Source: Adiantum capillus-veneris (lineage: Eukaryota > Streptophyta > Polypodiopsida > Polypodiales > Pteridaceae). Taken from it: DNA of 64,000 bases. A program made the translations under genes and the position numbers. Position 1 is the stretch's first letter, and every line of letters starts with the position of its first letter. The stretch lies in assembly GCA_014529385.2 (NCBI GenBank), contig CM043968.1, forward strand, positions 9,672,648 through 9,736,647, written 5' to 3'. The notes beneath the pieces were generated by a model. That model did no database searches, was not told the DNA's origin, and saw nothing but the letters and a program-made list of their open reading frames with translations. Below, piece by piece: positions 32,568 to 42,975 of the stretch.

Positions 32568-33782
32568 TTGAGCTCTAGTAGCAGACTAAATGACCTGTTT
32601 TCAACCCACCTACCGTTCATGGTCACGTCGGAACCTGCAGATTCTTGTTGTTGGCCATTTCTCCGTCAGTCCCGCTGAGAGAACCACAGAGAGCACTAAG
32701 TTTTTCAACTGCAAGTTACCTACTCTCTGGAAAAAAGGTAATCTCAACACATTGTTCTGAGATTACTTTTATGGCAGAGAGTTCTAAATTCCTAACTCTC
32801 TGAAAAAAAGTAATCTCAGCACAGTGTGTCAAGATTACTTTTTTTCCCGAGAGTTGCCTGAAAAAACTTTGGAGTTTTTTGACAAGTTGGATGCATTTTT
32901 ATGCTCGATCTACTTTATTTCCATGGGAAATTCCACTCTTTCCAACTCTCTGAAAAATAGTAATCTCAGCACAGTGTGTCAAGATTACTTTTTTTCCTGA
33001 GAGTTGCCTGAAAAAACTCTGGAGTTTTTTGACAAGTTGGATGCATTTTTATGCTCGATCTACTTTATTTCCATGGGAAATTCCACTCTCTACATATACA
33101 AATTCATGGAGATGATGTCTAAACTTGACCGATTAAATTTGGAGATTACTTTTATGGCAGATAGTTCTAAATTTCTAACACTATGGAAAAAATGTAGGTT
33201 GTTTCCGAAGTTAAGCGACAAGTTGGATACATTTTTATGCTCGATATCTTTATACAAATTCATGGAGATGATGTCATTTAAAGACCAATTAATGAAACTT
33301 TCAAATGATTAATTTGTACATGATCTAGCCTTTGTCGATATCTTTTCAACCAACCAAAAGAAGCCCAAGCACAAAGAAACAAACTCTATTGTAATCGACC
33401 ATAAATAAATCCTCTACTCAAGGGACGAGATCACTTTATGTACATAAAGAATATAGCCAATCAAACAAACTTTATTTCCATACCCGGTCTGCTTGTTACA
33501 CATTCATTCAAAGGCTTCAAAATATAGAAGTATAGAAGATCTCTTGATAATAACATCAACATTGAGTGACAAACTAATCCAAAGCAAGGAGTTAGTAATG
33601 TACACACTCAACTTTACATTGTATGCAACAAGAAAGACTTCAAAATGTAGAGGTAGAAAGGTCTATGGATAGTAACATTGACATGGAGTGACAATTTCCT
33701 TCAAAGATAGCATTTGATACAAAAATGGTGATCACATTTTGATGAAGTCTCAAAATAATACAACACAAATAGGAGGTATGTA
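32568..33782. other. gene-free stretch with repeated foldback units
   Basis: No gene is seen. The left half is built of the foldback/tandem unit described at 32794-33100. A second loose repeat involves the segments near 33505-33580 and 33630-33700 (CTTCAAAATRTAGA...TAACATTGACATGGAGTGACAA type). The right end adjoins the target duplication of the intact copia element. Confidence 0.6.
32794..33100. repeat. 150-bp tandem duplication carrying foldback units
   Basis: AACTCTCTGAAAAA.AGTAATC at 32794 recurs at 32944 with the following about 150 bp nearly identical, including TTTTTTGACAAGTTGGATGC. Each unit starts with a hairpin: AGTAATCT and AGATTACT arms, extendable to about 22 bp by GAAAAAAA against TTTTTTTC and ACTCTC against GAGAGT. 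A third related hairpin lies at 32720-32785. It could be a small foldback transposon amplified in tandem. Confidence 0.8.
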
Positions 33783-33787
33783 TGTCA

Positions 33788-33955
33788 TGTTGGGATTAAA
33801 GCCCAAGTGGCCTCTTATGCGGATATGGCCGGCCGCCCGCCTAACTCACTTACCTCTAACTCTTTGTATATACTAACTTATACTTTGTGAATACTAAGGA
33901 ATTGGGAGATAACCCTTCTAACAGTTCTCTGCGTACTGTACTGTGTAAGCTCACT

Positions 33956-33986
<31 letters not shown>

Positions 33987-34014
33987 TCGACCCACACTCC
34001 GCTCCGCGACTTCA
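33788..34014 (+). repeat. 5' LTR of the intact copia element
   Basis: 227 bp, from TGTTGGGATTAAAGCCC to GCGACTTCA. It contains TTTGTATATACTAACTTATA, a plausible TATA region (33866-33884), and a (GT)n tract at about 33955-33980. Very short LTRs are known among copia elements. Confidence 0.95.
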
Positions 34015-34016
34015 AT

Positions 34017-34028
34017 TGGTATCAGAGC
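34017..34028 (+). promoter_or_regulatory. primer binding site (initiator tRNA-Met)
   Basis: TGGTATCAGAGC starts 2 bp after the LTR end, the standard plant copia primer site. Confidence 0.95.
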
Positions 34029-35080
34029 CTTGGTTCAGTGCGGATTTGCACAATCGCGCGCGCGCGCACTTTTCCGGTAGATTCTGGATCCGGAGTTCGA
34101 AAATTCACACTCGGCGTTCCGGGAGCGTTTCCATCAGGCGACCTGGGGTCTTAACCCCCTTTCGAAGCCGTTTATGCCCTCAGAATTTCGTTCTGAGCAC
34201 TACAACAGAAGATAGATTTCAGCCGCAAAGAAATCCGTCTTGTGTAGATTGGCAAGCAGGAGGTGGTCGACATCAATATCGGCATCGACATACATCACTT
34301 ATTAGTCTTCAGAGCATCATCTATAGACCAGGTACACATATATATCATCAGATATATATATTGCAGTCTGCATTGCTACTTCTTGTGCTTGCCAGGTTCC
34401 AGGGGAGGTGTGGCCATACGACGGCTTGACACCACTGGCATGTATTGTAGATTGATGTACTGTGATTGTGGGTCTGCTAGTTGTGAGTCACGCTAGCAGA
34501 CAGACCGCCGCAGCTGTCATAGGAAAGTGATTGGTCTATTATAGGATGTATGCTAGTTCTGGGTAGTTTGCTGAGCCATCTGAGAGGGTCGTGTGTGAGG
34601 TTTTTTGAAGCCAAGCACTGGGGGCTGGGTTACCCAGTGTGAGGTGGATTAGGTTGCTGGAGTTCCCCTCTACACGCATCCTCTTCGGCGACTTTTATCC
34701 CTTAGGATGTATGACTTTGTGTAGACACTGGATTGCATCTTATGCGTCAGGCCGTTGAGGCATTGTTCAGGGTTCAGTCTTGAGACAGATACAGGTTCTA
34801 TCATCGCCCAGAGAGGAGACAGTGTATGCTTACAGGACAGCATATTACAGAGATTTTTTAGATTTGTCACTGGTCAGCTATTTATGATTGTTTTTTGAGC
34901 TATCTTTTGGTTCCCAGAGCTCAGTTTACAGGGGAGACTCTGTCAAAAATTTTCAAAATACTGACAGTTCCTGAGGAGAGGTGTTCAGCTTGTTGATTAC
35001 AGCTTGTTTACTGTGTACAGAGGCCAGTTTACAGGGAAAACTCTGCCGGATTTTTCTCAGGAGTAAGCAGTTTGGCAGAT

Positions 35081-38000
35081 ATGGCATCTTCTCAAAGTGA
35101 GACTCTTTACAACATAAAGAAGCTGGATGGCACAAACTTTCCATTCTGGAAGAAGCAGATTTGGCAGGTTTTGGTGCAGAAAAAACAAGTGAAGCCACTG
35201 AAGCTCAAAGGGGAGAGACCAGAAGGTATGGCTGAAGATGAGTGGGAAGAGCTTGACGAGTTAACTTGTTCCACAATCATGCTGACACTGGCAGAAAATG
35301 TTTACTTCAACGTAGCAGAAGAGACTACAACGTATGGCGTATGGCAAAAGCTATGTGGTATGTACGAGAAACAAAGTGCTGCTTCTCAGATTTACTGGCT
35401 CAAGAAATTGGTGGATTTGAAGATGAAGGAAGGGACAGCCATGTCAAATCATCTGAATGAATTTCACACAATTTTCAGCCAGTTAACAGCACAGGAGATA
35501 GTCTTTCCAGATTCAGTGAAGGCTATGTTTCTCTTAATCACTTTGCCAGACAGTTGGGATACTTTTCGTACAGCGTTAAGTAATTCTGTCGCGCCAGAAG
35601 GTCTTACAAGTGCCAATGTAGAAGGCAGCTTGCTCACAGAGGAAGTGAACAGGAAGAACATTGACAAAGGCAAAGGCAATAGTGCTTTGGTCGTTCGAGG
35701 GAGACAACAGTTTAAAGAGAAGAAGGGTAAGAAGGCACAAAACCGAAGTAAGTCTCGTGATTCGAAGTCAAAGGATGACATAGAATGCTACCATTGTGGC
35801 AAGAAGGGTCACATGAAGCGAGACTGTACGAAGTGGAAACAAGAAAAAGGAAAAACAAAGAGTTCTGAGCAAGATGAAAAGAAGAGTTCAGTGAAGATTG
35901 AAGAGGTGAATGTCACAGGATCTGGTTCAGACAGTGATTCTGGTATAGCAGCTGGTGACATCTTCCTTACAAGCAATCTTGATTCTGTTTTCTTGACTGC
36001 AGAGGATGGACATGCTATGAGTGATTGGATTATCGACTCAGGGGCATCTTTACATGTTTCTCCGCACAAAGAGTGGTTTACATCATATGTGGCTACTAAA
36101 GATTATGTCAGACTTGGCAATGAGCAGGTTTGTGACATACTTGGAGTGGGAGATGTGCAATTGAAGTTTCAGAATGGCTCTTCTTTATGGCTCAAGAATG
36201 TCAGACATGTTCCAGCAATCCGAAAGAGCTTGATTAGTACAGGGAAGTTGGATGATGCGGGTTATGTGACAGTTTTTGGGAACAGCACTTGGAAGATCTC
36301 CAAAGGTTCGATGACTGTAGCACATGGCAGCAAGTTAGGAGCTCTGTACACTTTACATGTTTTAGAGGTTAAAAACCATGTAATTAATGTGATTGAGCAG
36401 CCAAGTGTGTCACTGTGGCATCGTAGGTTGGGACATATGTCAAAAAGAGGAATGGAAATACTTTCTCATTATGGTTATTTGCCTGGCTTTTCATTTCAAG
36501 ATTTTGAGTTTTGTGAGCATTGTGTTTATGGTAAGCAAACACAGGAACCGCACAGATCAAAGAGGAATCGTAGGGACGAACGGTTAGCTCTTGTACACAG
36601 TGATCTATGCGGACCAATGCCTAGTTTGTCACTAGGGGGAGCAGCGTACTTTTGTACATTCATAGATGACTATTCTCGCAAAGTATGGGTTTACTTCTTG
36701 AAGCACAAGGATGAGGTGCTCAAGGTCTTTAAGACATTCTTGCAGCTGGTGGAGAATCAGAGTGGTCAGAAGCTGAAGTGCTTGAGAACTGACAATGGTG
36801 GAGAGTACGTTTCCAAAGCTTTTCAAGACTTTTGTGAAGCAAAAGGGATTAAGCGGGAACTTATTGCACCATATAATCCTTCACAGAATGGGGTTGCAGA
36901 ACGTATGAATAGGACCATAAAAGAGAAGGTCAGAAGCATGTTGTCAAATGCTGAGTTGCCTGATGGATTTTGGGTGGAAGCAGTGGCTACAGCAGTCCAT
37001 TTGATCAACAGGTCTCCTAGTAGGGTTCTGGATAAGAGTGCAGTGGCCGAGATGCTATGGACAGGCAAGGCACCTTTGTATAAGCATCTCAGAGTCTTTG
37101 GTTGTGAAGTTTATAGCCATATTCCTAAGGAGTTCAGAAATAAGTTAGAACCAAAGAGCAAGAAGTGTATATTTCTTGGCTATGGAGAATCGGGCGAGAT
37201 GGGTTACCGGCTTTGGGATCTTGAGTCCAGAAAGCTTATTCGTAGCAATGATGTGCATTTCAATGAAGCCAAGTTTCACGCTAAGCCAGAGAAGACAGAG
37301 GAGATCAGAAGAGTTGTCTTCAGGGAAGATGGACCTATTGCTAGCACATCAAGACAGCATGGTCAGGCTCAGGAACAGCCTATAGTGGCTAGAGAGGCAG
37401 AATCAATTGTGGTGAGACGTTCTGAGCGTGTCTCCAAACCACCTGATCGTTATGTGCCATCTCTAAATTATGTCATGCTCACAGATTGCGGAGAACCATC
37501 TTGTTACAAGGAAGCATTACAAGTGGTTGACTCGAAAAAATGGCAGTTGGCCATGCAGTCAGAGATGACAGCTCTGCATAAAAACCAGACATGGAAGTTG
37601 GTTAAATTACCACAGGGCAAAAAGGCTCTACCTTGTAAATGGGTTTACAGGTATAAGATCACCGCTCATGATAGACAGCCAAAGTACAAAGCAAGGCTTG
37701 TTGCCAAGGGCTTTAAGCAAGAACAAGGCATTGACTTTGATGAAGTCTTCTCTCCAGTGGTCAAGATGACTACATTGAGATGCTTTCTTGCATTGGTTGC
37801 TATATTGGATTTGGTGTTGCACCAAATGGATGTCAAGACAGCGTTCTTGCATGGTGATTTAGATGTGGAAATTTACATGCAGCAGCCAGAAGGGTTTGTT
37901 GAGAACGGCATGGAACATTTGGTATGCCAGTTGTTAAAGAGTCTTTATGGCTTAAAACAATCACCGAGGGCATGGTACCATAAGTTCCACCAGTTTATGC

Positions 38001-39046
38001 TTTCTCAAGGCTACAAACGTAGTGAGTTCAATCACTGTCTATATACAAAGAAGGCTAAGGATGGCAGTTGGCTGATCCTTATTTTGTATGTGGATGACAT
38101 GTTGATTGCTGGCAAACACTTGGAAGAAATTTCAGCTTTGAAGTCAAAGATGACAAAATCGTTTGACATGAAAGACATGGGTGAGGCAAGTCATATACTT
38201 GGTATGCGCATTGAGAGAGACAGATCAAAGAAGTTGATTTGGTTATCTCAAACAGAGTATATTGACAAGGTTTTGCAACGTTTCAATATGGAGAAGGGAA
38301 AGGCATTGAGTGTTCCATTGCCACCATATGTGAAACTTAGCAAACAAGATTGTCCCGTGTCTGAGGAAGAAAAGGCTGAAATGGATAAGATTCCATATGC
38401 GTCTGCAGTGGGTAGTTTGATGTATGCAATGATTGCTACACGTCCGGATATTGCATTTGCAGCGGGAGTGGTTAGCAGATATATGTCAAATCCCGGCAAG
38501 AAACATTGGGAGGCAGTGAAAGGTATCATGAGATACTTAAAACATACAAAGAGTATGCGCATATGCTATGGTAGTCAGGATTTGAGTGTCAGAGGATACA
38601 CTGACTCAGATTATGCAGGAGACTTGGATAAGAGGAGATCTACATCAGGCTATGTCTTTACATTGGCTGGAGGTGCCATATCATGGCGATCTCGATTACA
38701 AGATTGTGTTACGCAATCTACTACAGAAGCTGAGTATGTTGCAGCAAATGAGGCATGCAAAGAAGCTATTTGGCTTGGTAGATTGGTAGCAGACTTGGGA
38801 ATCAATGCAGATATGCCAGAGTTATATTGTGATAGTCAAAGTGCTATACAATTGGCAAAGAATCCAGTGTTCCATTCGAAGACTAAGCATATTGATGTCA
38901 AATATCACTTCATTAGGGAAGTACTTGAAGACAAGCAGATACAACTGCTGAAGATCCACACCAAGGACAATCCTGCTGATCTACTCACAAAGGGACTTCC
39001 AGGAGAGGGCTTTGTGCATTGTCGTGAGTTATTGGGCATTGGATAG
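35081..39046 (+). CDS. copia gag-pol polyprotein, complete
   Basis: An uninterrupted frame of 1321 residues starts at the ATG at 35081 (MASSQSETLYNIKKLDG); an upstream TTG is not used. Domains in order: gag (about 10-200), CCHC knuckle CYHCGKKGHMKRDC (about 236-249), retropepsin WIIDSGASLHVSPH (Asp near 319), GAG-pre-integrase LWHRRLGHMS (about 444), integrase with Asp near 507 (HSDLCGPM), Asp near 570 (RTDNGGEY) and Glu near 607 (QNGVAERMNR), RT with MDVKTAFLHGDL and LYVDDMLIAG (YVDD about 1003-1006), and RNase H with GYTDSDYAGD, TTEAEYVAANEACKE and YCDSQSAIQLAKN. The C-terminus (KHIDVKYHFIRE, NPADLLTKGLPG) is complete. All catalytic residues are present. Length and order are typical for a single-ORF plant copia, so it could be competent. 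Confidence 0.97.
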   Translation: MASSQSETLYNIKKLDGTNFPFWKKQIWQVLVQKKQVKPLKLKGERPEGMAEDEWEELDELTCSTIMLTLAENVYFNVAEETTTYGVWQKLCGMYEKQSAASQIYWLKKLVDLKMKEGTAMSNHLNEFHTIFSQLTAQEIVFPDSVKAMFLLITLPDSWDTFRTALSNSVAPEGLTSANVEGSLLTEEVNRKNIDKGKGNSALVVRGRQQFKEKKGKKAQNRSKSRDSKSKDDIECYHCGKKGHMKRDCTKWKQEKGKTKSSEQDEKKSSVKIEEVNVTGSGSDSDSGIAAGDIFLTSNLDSVFLTAEDGHAMSDWIIDSGASLHVSPHKEWFTSYVATKDYVRLGNEQVCDILGVGDVQLKFQNGSSLWLKNVRHVPAIRKSLISTGKLDDAGYVTVFGNSTWKISKGSMTVAHGSKLGALYTLHVLEVKNHVINVIEQPSVSLWHRRLGHMSKRGMEILSHYGYLPGFSFQDFEFCEHCVYGKQTQEPHRSKRNRRDERLALVHSDLCGPMPSLSLGGAAYFCTFIDDYSRKVWVYFLKHKDEVLKVFKTFLQLVENQSGQKLKCLRTDNGGEYVSKAFQDFCEAKGIKRELIAPYNPSQNGVAERMNRTIKEKVRSMLSNAELPDGFWVEAVATAVHLINRSPSRVLDKSAVAEMLWTGKAPLYKHLRVFGCEVYSHIPKEFRNKLEPKSKKCIFLGYGESGEMGYRLWDLESRKLIRSNDVHFNEAKFHAKPEKTEEIRRVVFREDGPIASTSRQHGQAQEQPIVAREAESIVVRRSERVSKPPDRYVPSLNYVMLTDCGEPSCYKEALQVVDSKKWQLAMQSEMTALHKNQTWKLVKLPQGKKALPCKWVYRYKITAHDRQPKYKARLVAKGFKQEQGIDFDEVFSPVVKMTTLRCFLALVAILDLVLHQMDVKTAFLHGDLDVEIYMQQPEGFVENGMEHLVCQLLKSLYGLKQSPRAWYHKFHQFMLSQGYKRSEFNHCLYTKKAKDGSWLILILYVDDMLIAGKHLEEISALKSKMTKSFDMKDMGEASHILGMRIERDRSKKLIWLSQTEYIDKVLQRFNMEKGKALSVPLPPYVKLSKQDCPVSEEEKAEMDKIPYASAVGSLMYAMIATRPDIAFAAGVVSRYMSNPGKKHWEAVKGIMRYLKHTKSMRICYGSQDLSVRGYTDSDYAGDLDKRRSTSGYVFTLAGGAISWRSRLQDCVTQSTTEAEYVAANEACKEAIWLGRLVADLGINADMPELYCDSQSAIQLAKNPVFHSKTKHIDVKYHFIREVLEDKQIQLLKIHTKDNPADLLTKGLPGEGFVHCRELLGIG

Positions 39047-39119
39047 ATGGCAGCCATGTAAATCTTTGTACATTTATGTTCATAGATTTACAGTTACTTA
39101 AAGTGCCACATTGGACTTT

Positions 39120-39130
39120 AAGTGGGAGGT
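39120..39130 (+). promoter_or_regulatory. polypurine tract
   Basis: AAGTGGGAGGT abuts the 3' LTR start at 39131. Confidence 0.85.
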
Positions 39131-39347
39131 TGTTGGGATTAAAGCCCAAGTGGCCTCTTATGCAGATATGGCCGGCCGCCCGCCTAACTCACTTACCTCT
39201 AACTCTTTGTATATACTAACTTATACTTTGTGAATACTAAGGAATTGGGAGATAACCCTTCTAACAGTTCTCTGCGTACTGTATTGTGTAAGCTCACTGT
39301 GTGTGTGTGTGTGAGAGAGTCGACCCACGCTCCGCTCCGCGACTTCA
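39131..39347 (+). repeat. 3' LTR of the intact copia element
   Basis: 217 bp, matching 33788-34014 with about three substitutions and a shorter GT tract. It is followed by target duplication TGTCA. Confidence 0.95.
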
Positions 39348-39619
39348 TGTCAAGTACGTCCAAAGCTAGCTCCCAATACAAAAAATGGTGGATCATATTT
39401 TCATGTAATCTCAAAATAGTTCAAGACTAAAATTGTGGCCTAGCCAATCGTGACTCACCCAACTACTTGTGCAACCACTCATTGAGCTTCTTTCTTGTAA
39501 AATCAACCTCTTCATGTTGGAACCAATTCTGTTTTAACTCCCAAAAAATATATGCATCAAAAAACGATATAGGTCTCAAGCACACTAGATAATAAATGCT
39601 TCATGCAAGACATGCAATT

Positions 39620-41520
39620 ACCAGATTGAGTTGAGGTTTCTTGTCTTTAAACGTGGTCTTGATCAACAATCTCATTGTAGTCATGGCATAATATCCACAA
39701 TCAATTGCATTTGGTTGTTAGGGACACTGCAAACAACAACATGTCAATAAATTATCAATGAAAATGTCAGTCTCAATCAAAGAAAACTACACTAAAGCTA
39801 TCAACCTTTGCAGTAATGATTTTGCATGATTCTCGAGGATCTTCTAGCTCCTCTTTGACTTGTAGATTTGAACAATGTGTACTTAAATGACTTAGTACCC
39901 TTCAACTAAATGCATGCATTTAATTGAAATTTAACAAACAACTCAATCATTTTAAAGAAGTAAAAGCAATGCATACCTATACACACTCGGAAACAGTGTC
40001 TCCATGGTGACAATTGAGAGTGAGTCAAAGATCACTATCGATGAATGCCATCGAGAAAAAGTAGGTATCCGTACCACATGGGCATTGTAAAATGACACAA
40101 GAACCCAGTGAGATCTATACAAATAGGTCAAATTTAGACTTTGTATTTTTTTAATGTATTATGTAATACGTAACAATGAAATAATTATACCCATCGAAGA
40201 TGGGGAAGAATGTAAAGATATGACTTCCTAAATCGAGTCCCAAAGAAATTTTCAAGAGTATGGTCTCCTATAGTATGCTCCGAGACAAAAGGACCACATG
40301 TTGTCGACCCACCACACCGCTAAGAGAACATCTAGTGGTAATATATTTTTCATCCATCTATCAAATAGATGTTTAGTAAATTATAAGAGCATAAAAATCT
40401 ACGTTACTTAAACATAGTTTTATTTTCCTCACAATGCAAAGAGATTGATAACGTGTGTCGAAGCCTCAAGATCTAAAACATCGTCGATAAATTGGGCATC
40501 TAGACCTGACTCAAGCCCAACCCGACTTGATTGCAAGAGAAATGTAACTCCTTTATGGTACCTACACTAAAAGGAATACACTTACATTGTTTACCTTTGT
40601 TTAATACACTTGAAATATAACATAGTTATACAAATATATATTAGCAACAAACCTATCCAGAAGTTGCTTCATATTCAAGTCGTGGCTCTCACACACAAGG
40701 TGGTCATGGCTCACCATGAAATTAATCCTTTCGGCATGCGTATAGCTAGATGTGGATGACAAAACAGGCTATAATAACAAACAAAAAGTAAATCGATTAA
40801 ATATCAAAAAGTACCATTCTAAAGAAAAAAAGAGTTGCACAAAAATTACAATGGAAGACCCATCCTCACAATCATTGATTTCTTCTTCACTGGCACTAGA
40901 ATTTTCCTCATGAGAGGCATTAGCGGCATGTGGGACCCCATTCGTGCGAGCTTCGTACCCGATCCAAACGTGTTCCCATTCTATTTGTGATTTCCCTTTT
41001 GGGTCATAGACTCTTTCCCACTCTTTAGTTGCTCGATGCTCTAAATCTTTGTGAAACTTTCTTTGTGCCATTGTAACTCTATGTGCAACATTCCCAAATC
41101 TTGTCATGCATTGGTGCTTAGATCTAGGAGACACTGTTCGTTGTGGTCTCTCACCAGTTTTAGGTCGCCCTGATTTATGCTATGGAATATGGATATTAGT
41201 GATTTTGTGGAAATTTTTTAGATTTCTAATGAGAAAACATTGCCTTTCGTATGAGACCTTTCTATCAATACACATTTGTGACGCATGACACTCACGAACC
41301 ACTTTTCCATTTTCCCCCACAACCTCAATAAATGGAGACACATACTGACCAAAATACAGAAAAAAGATTGAAATTTATTGATCATACAAATCATATGACC
41401 TCTACGCATACACAAGAACAACCCGTGACATGTCTCATTAACGACTTTCAAGTTTAAACAAGGTGCACCATCAAACATTGCACACCATAATTGAGATACT
41501 TTCATAAATTGAATTACCCT
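39620..41520 (-). pseudogene. Ulp1-like (C48) cysteine protease gene, multi-exon, probably transposon-derived
   Basis: Exon-like segments on the minus strand, 5' to 3', are: 41344-40850 (YVSPFIEVVGENGKVVREC; a later part in the same strand has KEWERVYDPKGKSQIEWEHV, Ser/Glu-rich end), about 40720-40640 (HAERINFMVSHDHLVCESHD), about 40560-40430 (GLDAQFIDDVLDLEASTHVI), about 40330-40190 (VSEHTIGDHTLENFFGTRFR), 40130-40000 (HWVLVSFYNAHVVRIP, SSIVIFDSLSIVTMETLF) and about 39720-39640 (QPNAIDCGYYAMTTMRLLIK). The last two carry the His (40108-40110), Asp (40024-40026), Gln and Cys (39697-39699) of the C48 catalytic set. Many plant transposons carry such Ulp1-like proteins. An in-frame TAG lies in the first segment (about 41180) and a TAA precedes QPNAIDCG unless spliced out, so it is probably decayed. 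Exon borders are approximate. Confidence 0.6.
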
Positions 41521-41744
41521 TTCATTTAGTTGAATATCAATGAAGCCAATACGGGGTCAACACATCAAGAGTATTCAATGGGGACATACCTCAGTCTCCC
41601 TCATGTTGATATCATTGTCCACATCACCTTCGCTTTCCATTCTCTCTCAAAAACACCCACAATGCCCTCACAAAAAGATGAGCACCCAATTCTCGACCTA
41701 ACACAACAATTCGCTGGAGATTGTGTTAGATAATGTAATCTCGG

Positions 41745-42365
41745 CAATATGCACATTACAAAAATGCACCCCGTGTTACTCAGTCCATATGTGCAGTAAA
41801 CTCAGCACATCAGAGACCACAAAGCTGCTCAAACACCTGCATGGGATGCATTATACCTGTTATAACACCCTTGCAATGCTAAAATTGGACCTGTCTGCGC
41901 AGTAAACTCAGCACATCAGAGAACGCAGAACTGCTTGAACACCTCCCCATGGTGCAATGAACCTGCTGGAGCATCCCTGCAATGCTGAAAACGGACCTGC
42001 CTGCACAGTAAACTCAACATATTTGTGATCATAGAACTGCTCGAACACCTCTTAGGATGCTCTATACCTGCTATAGAATCCCTGTCTTGCTGATCTACTG
42101 ACCTATCTGCACAGTAATCTCGACATAGCTAACCAAAGAAAAGCTTAAACACCTGCATGACTGTGTGTACCTGGTAGTGCAGAGCAAGGGTCAGTTGGAG
42201 TCAAGGCAAGCTCTCTGCCTTGTTGAAAATTGACCTACCTGCGCAGTAATCTCGACACGGCTAACCATAGAAAATCTCAAACACATGTATGACAATTGTG
42301 TGTACCTGCTAGTGCAGAGCAAGGGAAAGTTGGAGTCGAGGCAAGCTCTAGCACACGCAGGTTTG
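41745..42365. repeat. diverged tandem repeat, about five units of 105-130 bp
   Basis: The core CAGTAAACTCAGCACATCAG or a variant (CAGTAATCTCGACACGGC) recurs near 41795, 41895, 42005, 42110 and 42245. Each is followed by CTGCTCAAACACCTGCATG-like and ACCTGCTAT-like pieces. Units four and five share an additional segment with GTGCAGAGCAAGGG..AGTTGGAGTC. It is non-coding and old, since units are clearly diverged. Confidence 0.78.
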
Positions 42366-42599
42366 GCATAGTGTTATTGCTCTGGCGCATGCATCTCTTT
42401 CTCTCGCTGCACAAGTTAGTCCCTGCTTGACATCACTTTCTCTGGTTAGCGCCACTTTCGGTGTCAGTAATTACCTACGTAGAGACGCCCCCTTTTTTCC
42501 TGCACCCAGAATTTGGTAGGCCTTAAAAAAATCAACAGTCGATTTCACTACAACGTTGATCCCTTCAATTGGACCCATGTTACATATAGAGGAGGACAA

Positions 42600-42975
42600 C
42601 CCACCCCACTCAATGGCCCAAACTGTTGTGGCAAACATGTTTGTGTTGTGTTGTTTGATTGATTATTTCCATAGTGGGTCACTGTGTTGTGTATCATTTT
42701 TCAAATCTTTCAGCCATTTCTAGTGTTATTTCCCATGGGGTGGGTCTTATCCAATGTCTGGCACCAATTAGGAAACCATGCTACCTTGCTCCTTTGTGCA
42801 TATGTGGTAGTTAGAGCACGAGCCATCAATAATTCACTATGTTATCTGATATTCATTCCTCTTGCTTGAGAAAACATCATTTATCTCACACCTTGTCTAT
42901 CTCATTCTCAGATACAAAGTAGCCAACCACGGCTATCTTTAATGCATTCATTGTCTCCGATTTTACCATTTTGTC
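42600..42975. repeat. 376-bp direct repeat, copy 1
   Basis: Starts CCCACCCCACTCAATGGCCC and ends near TTTAATGCATTCATTGTCTCC. It matches 43815-44190 with roughly 85 percent identity by eye. TTTGATTGATTATT and GGAAACCATGCTACCTT are shared landmarks. Confidence 0.82.

Larger units (their letters stand above)
33788..39347 (+). mobile_element. complete Ty1/copia element, apparently intact
   Basis: The parts are 5' LTR 33788-34014, PBS 34017-34028, about 1 kb leader, polyprotein 35081-39046, PPT 39120-39130 and 3' LTR 39131-39347. The target duplication TGTCA lies at 33783-33787 and 39348-39352. The two LTRs differ by about three substitutions (G/A, C/T, A/G) and by GT tract length, so the insertion is recent. 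It is the only element in the window with no visible disabling change. The 1-kb leader between PBS and ATG is unusually long for copia and contains several short open frames. Confidence 0.96.

Noticed and set aside
34017-34028. tRNA-like TGGTATCAGAGC as a tRNA gene fragment
   Set aside because: It sits 2 bp after an LTR end and is the primer binding site; no tRNA cloverleaf surrounds it.
42546-42556. CACTACAACG as a CACTA transposon end for the Ulp1-like gene
   Set aside because: No matching inverted end (TTGTAGTG type) was found on the other side of the gene within 39.3-39.6 kb, and no transposase domain is visible.
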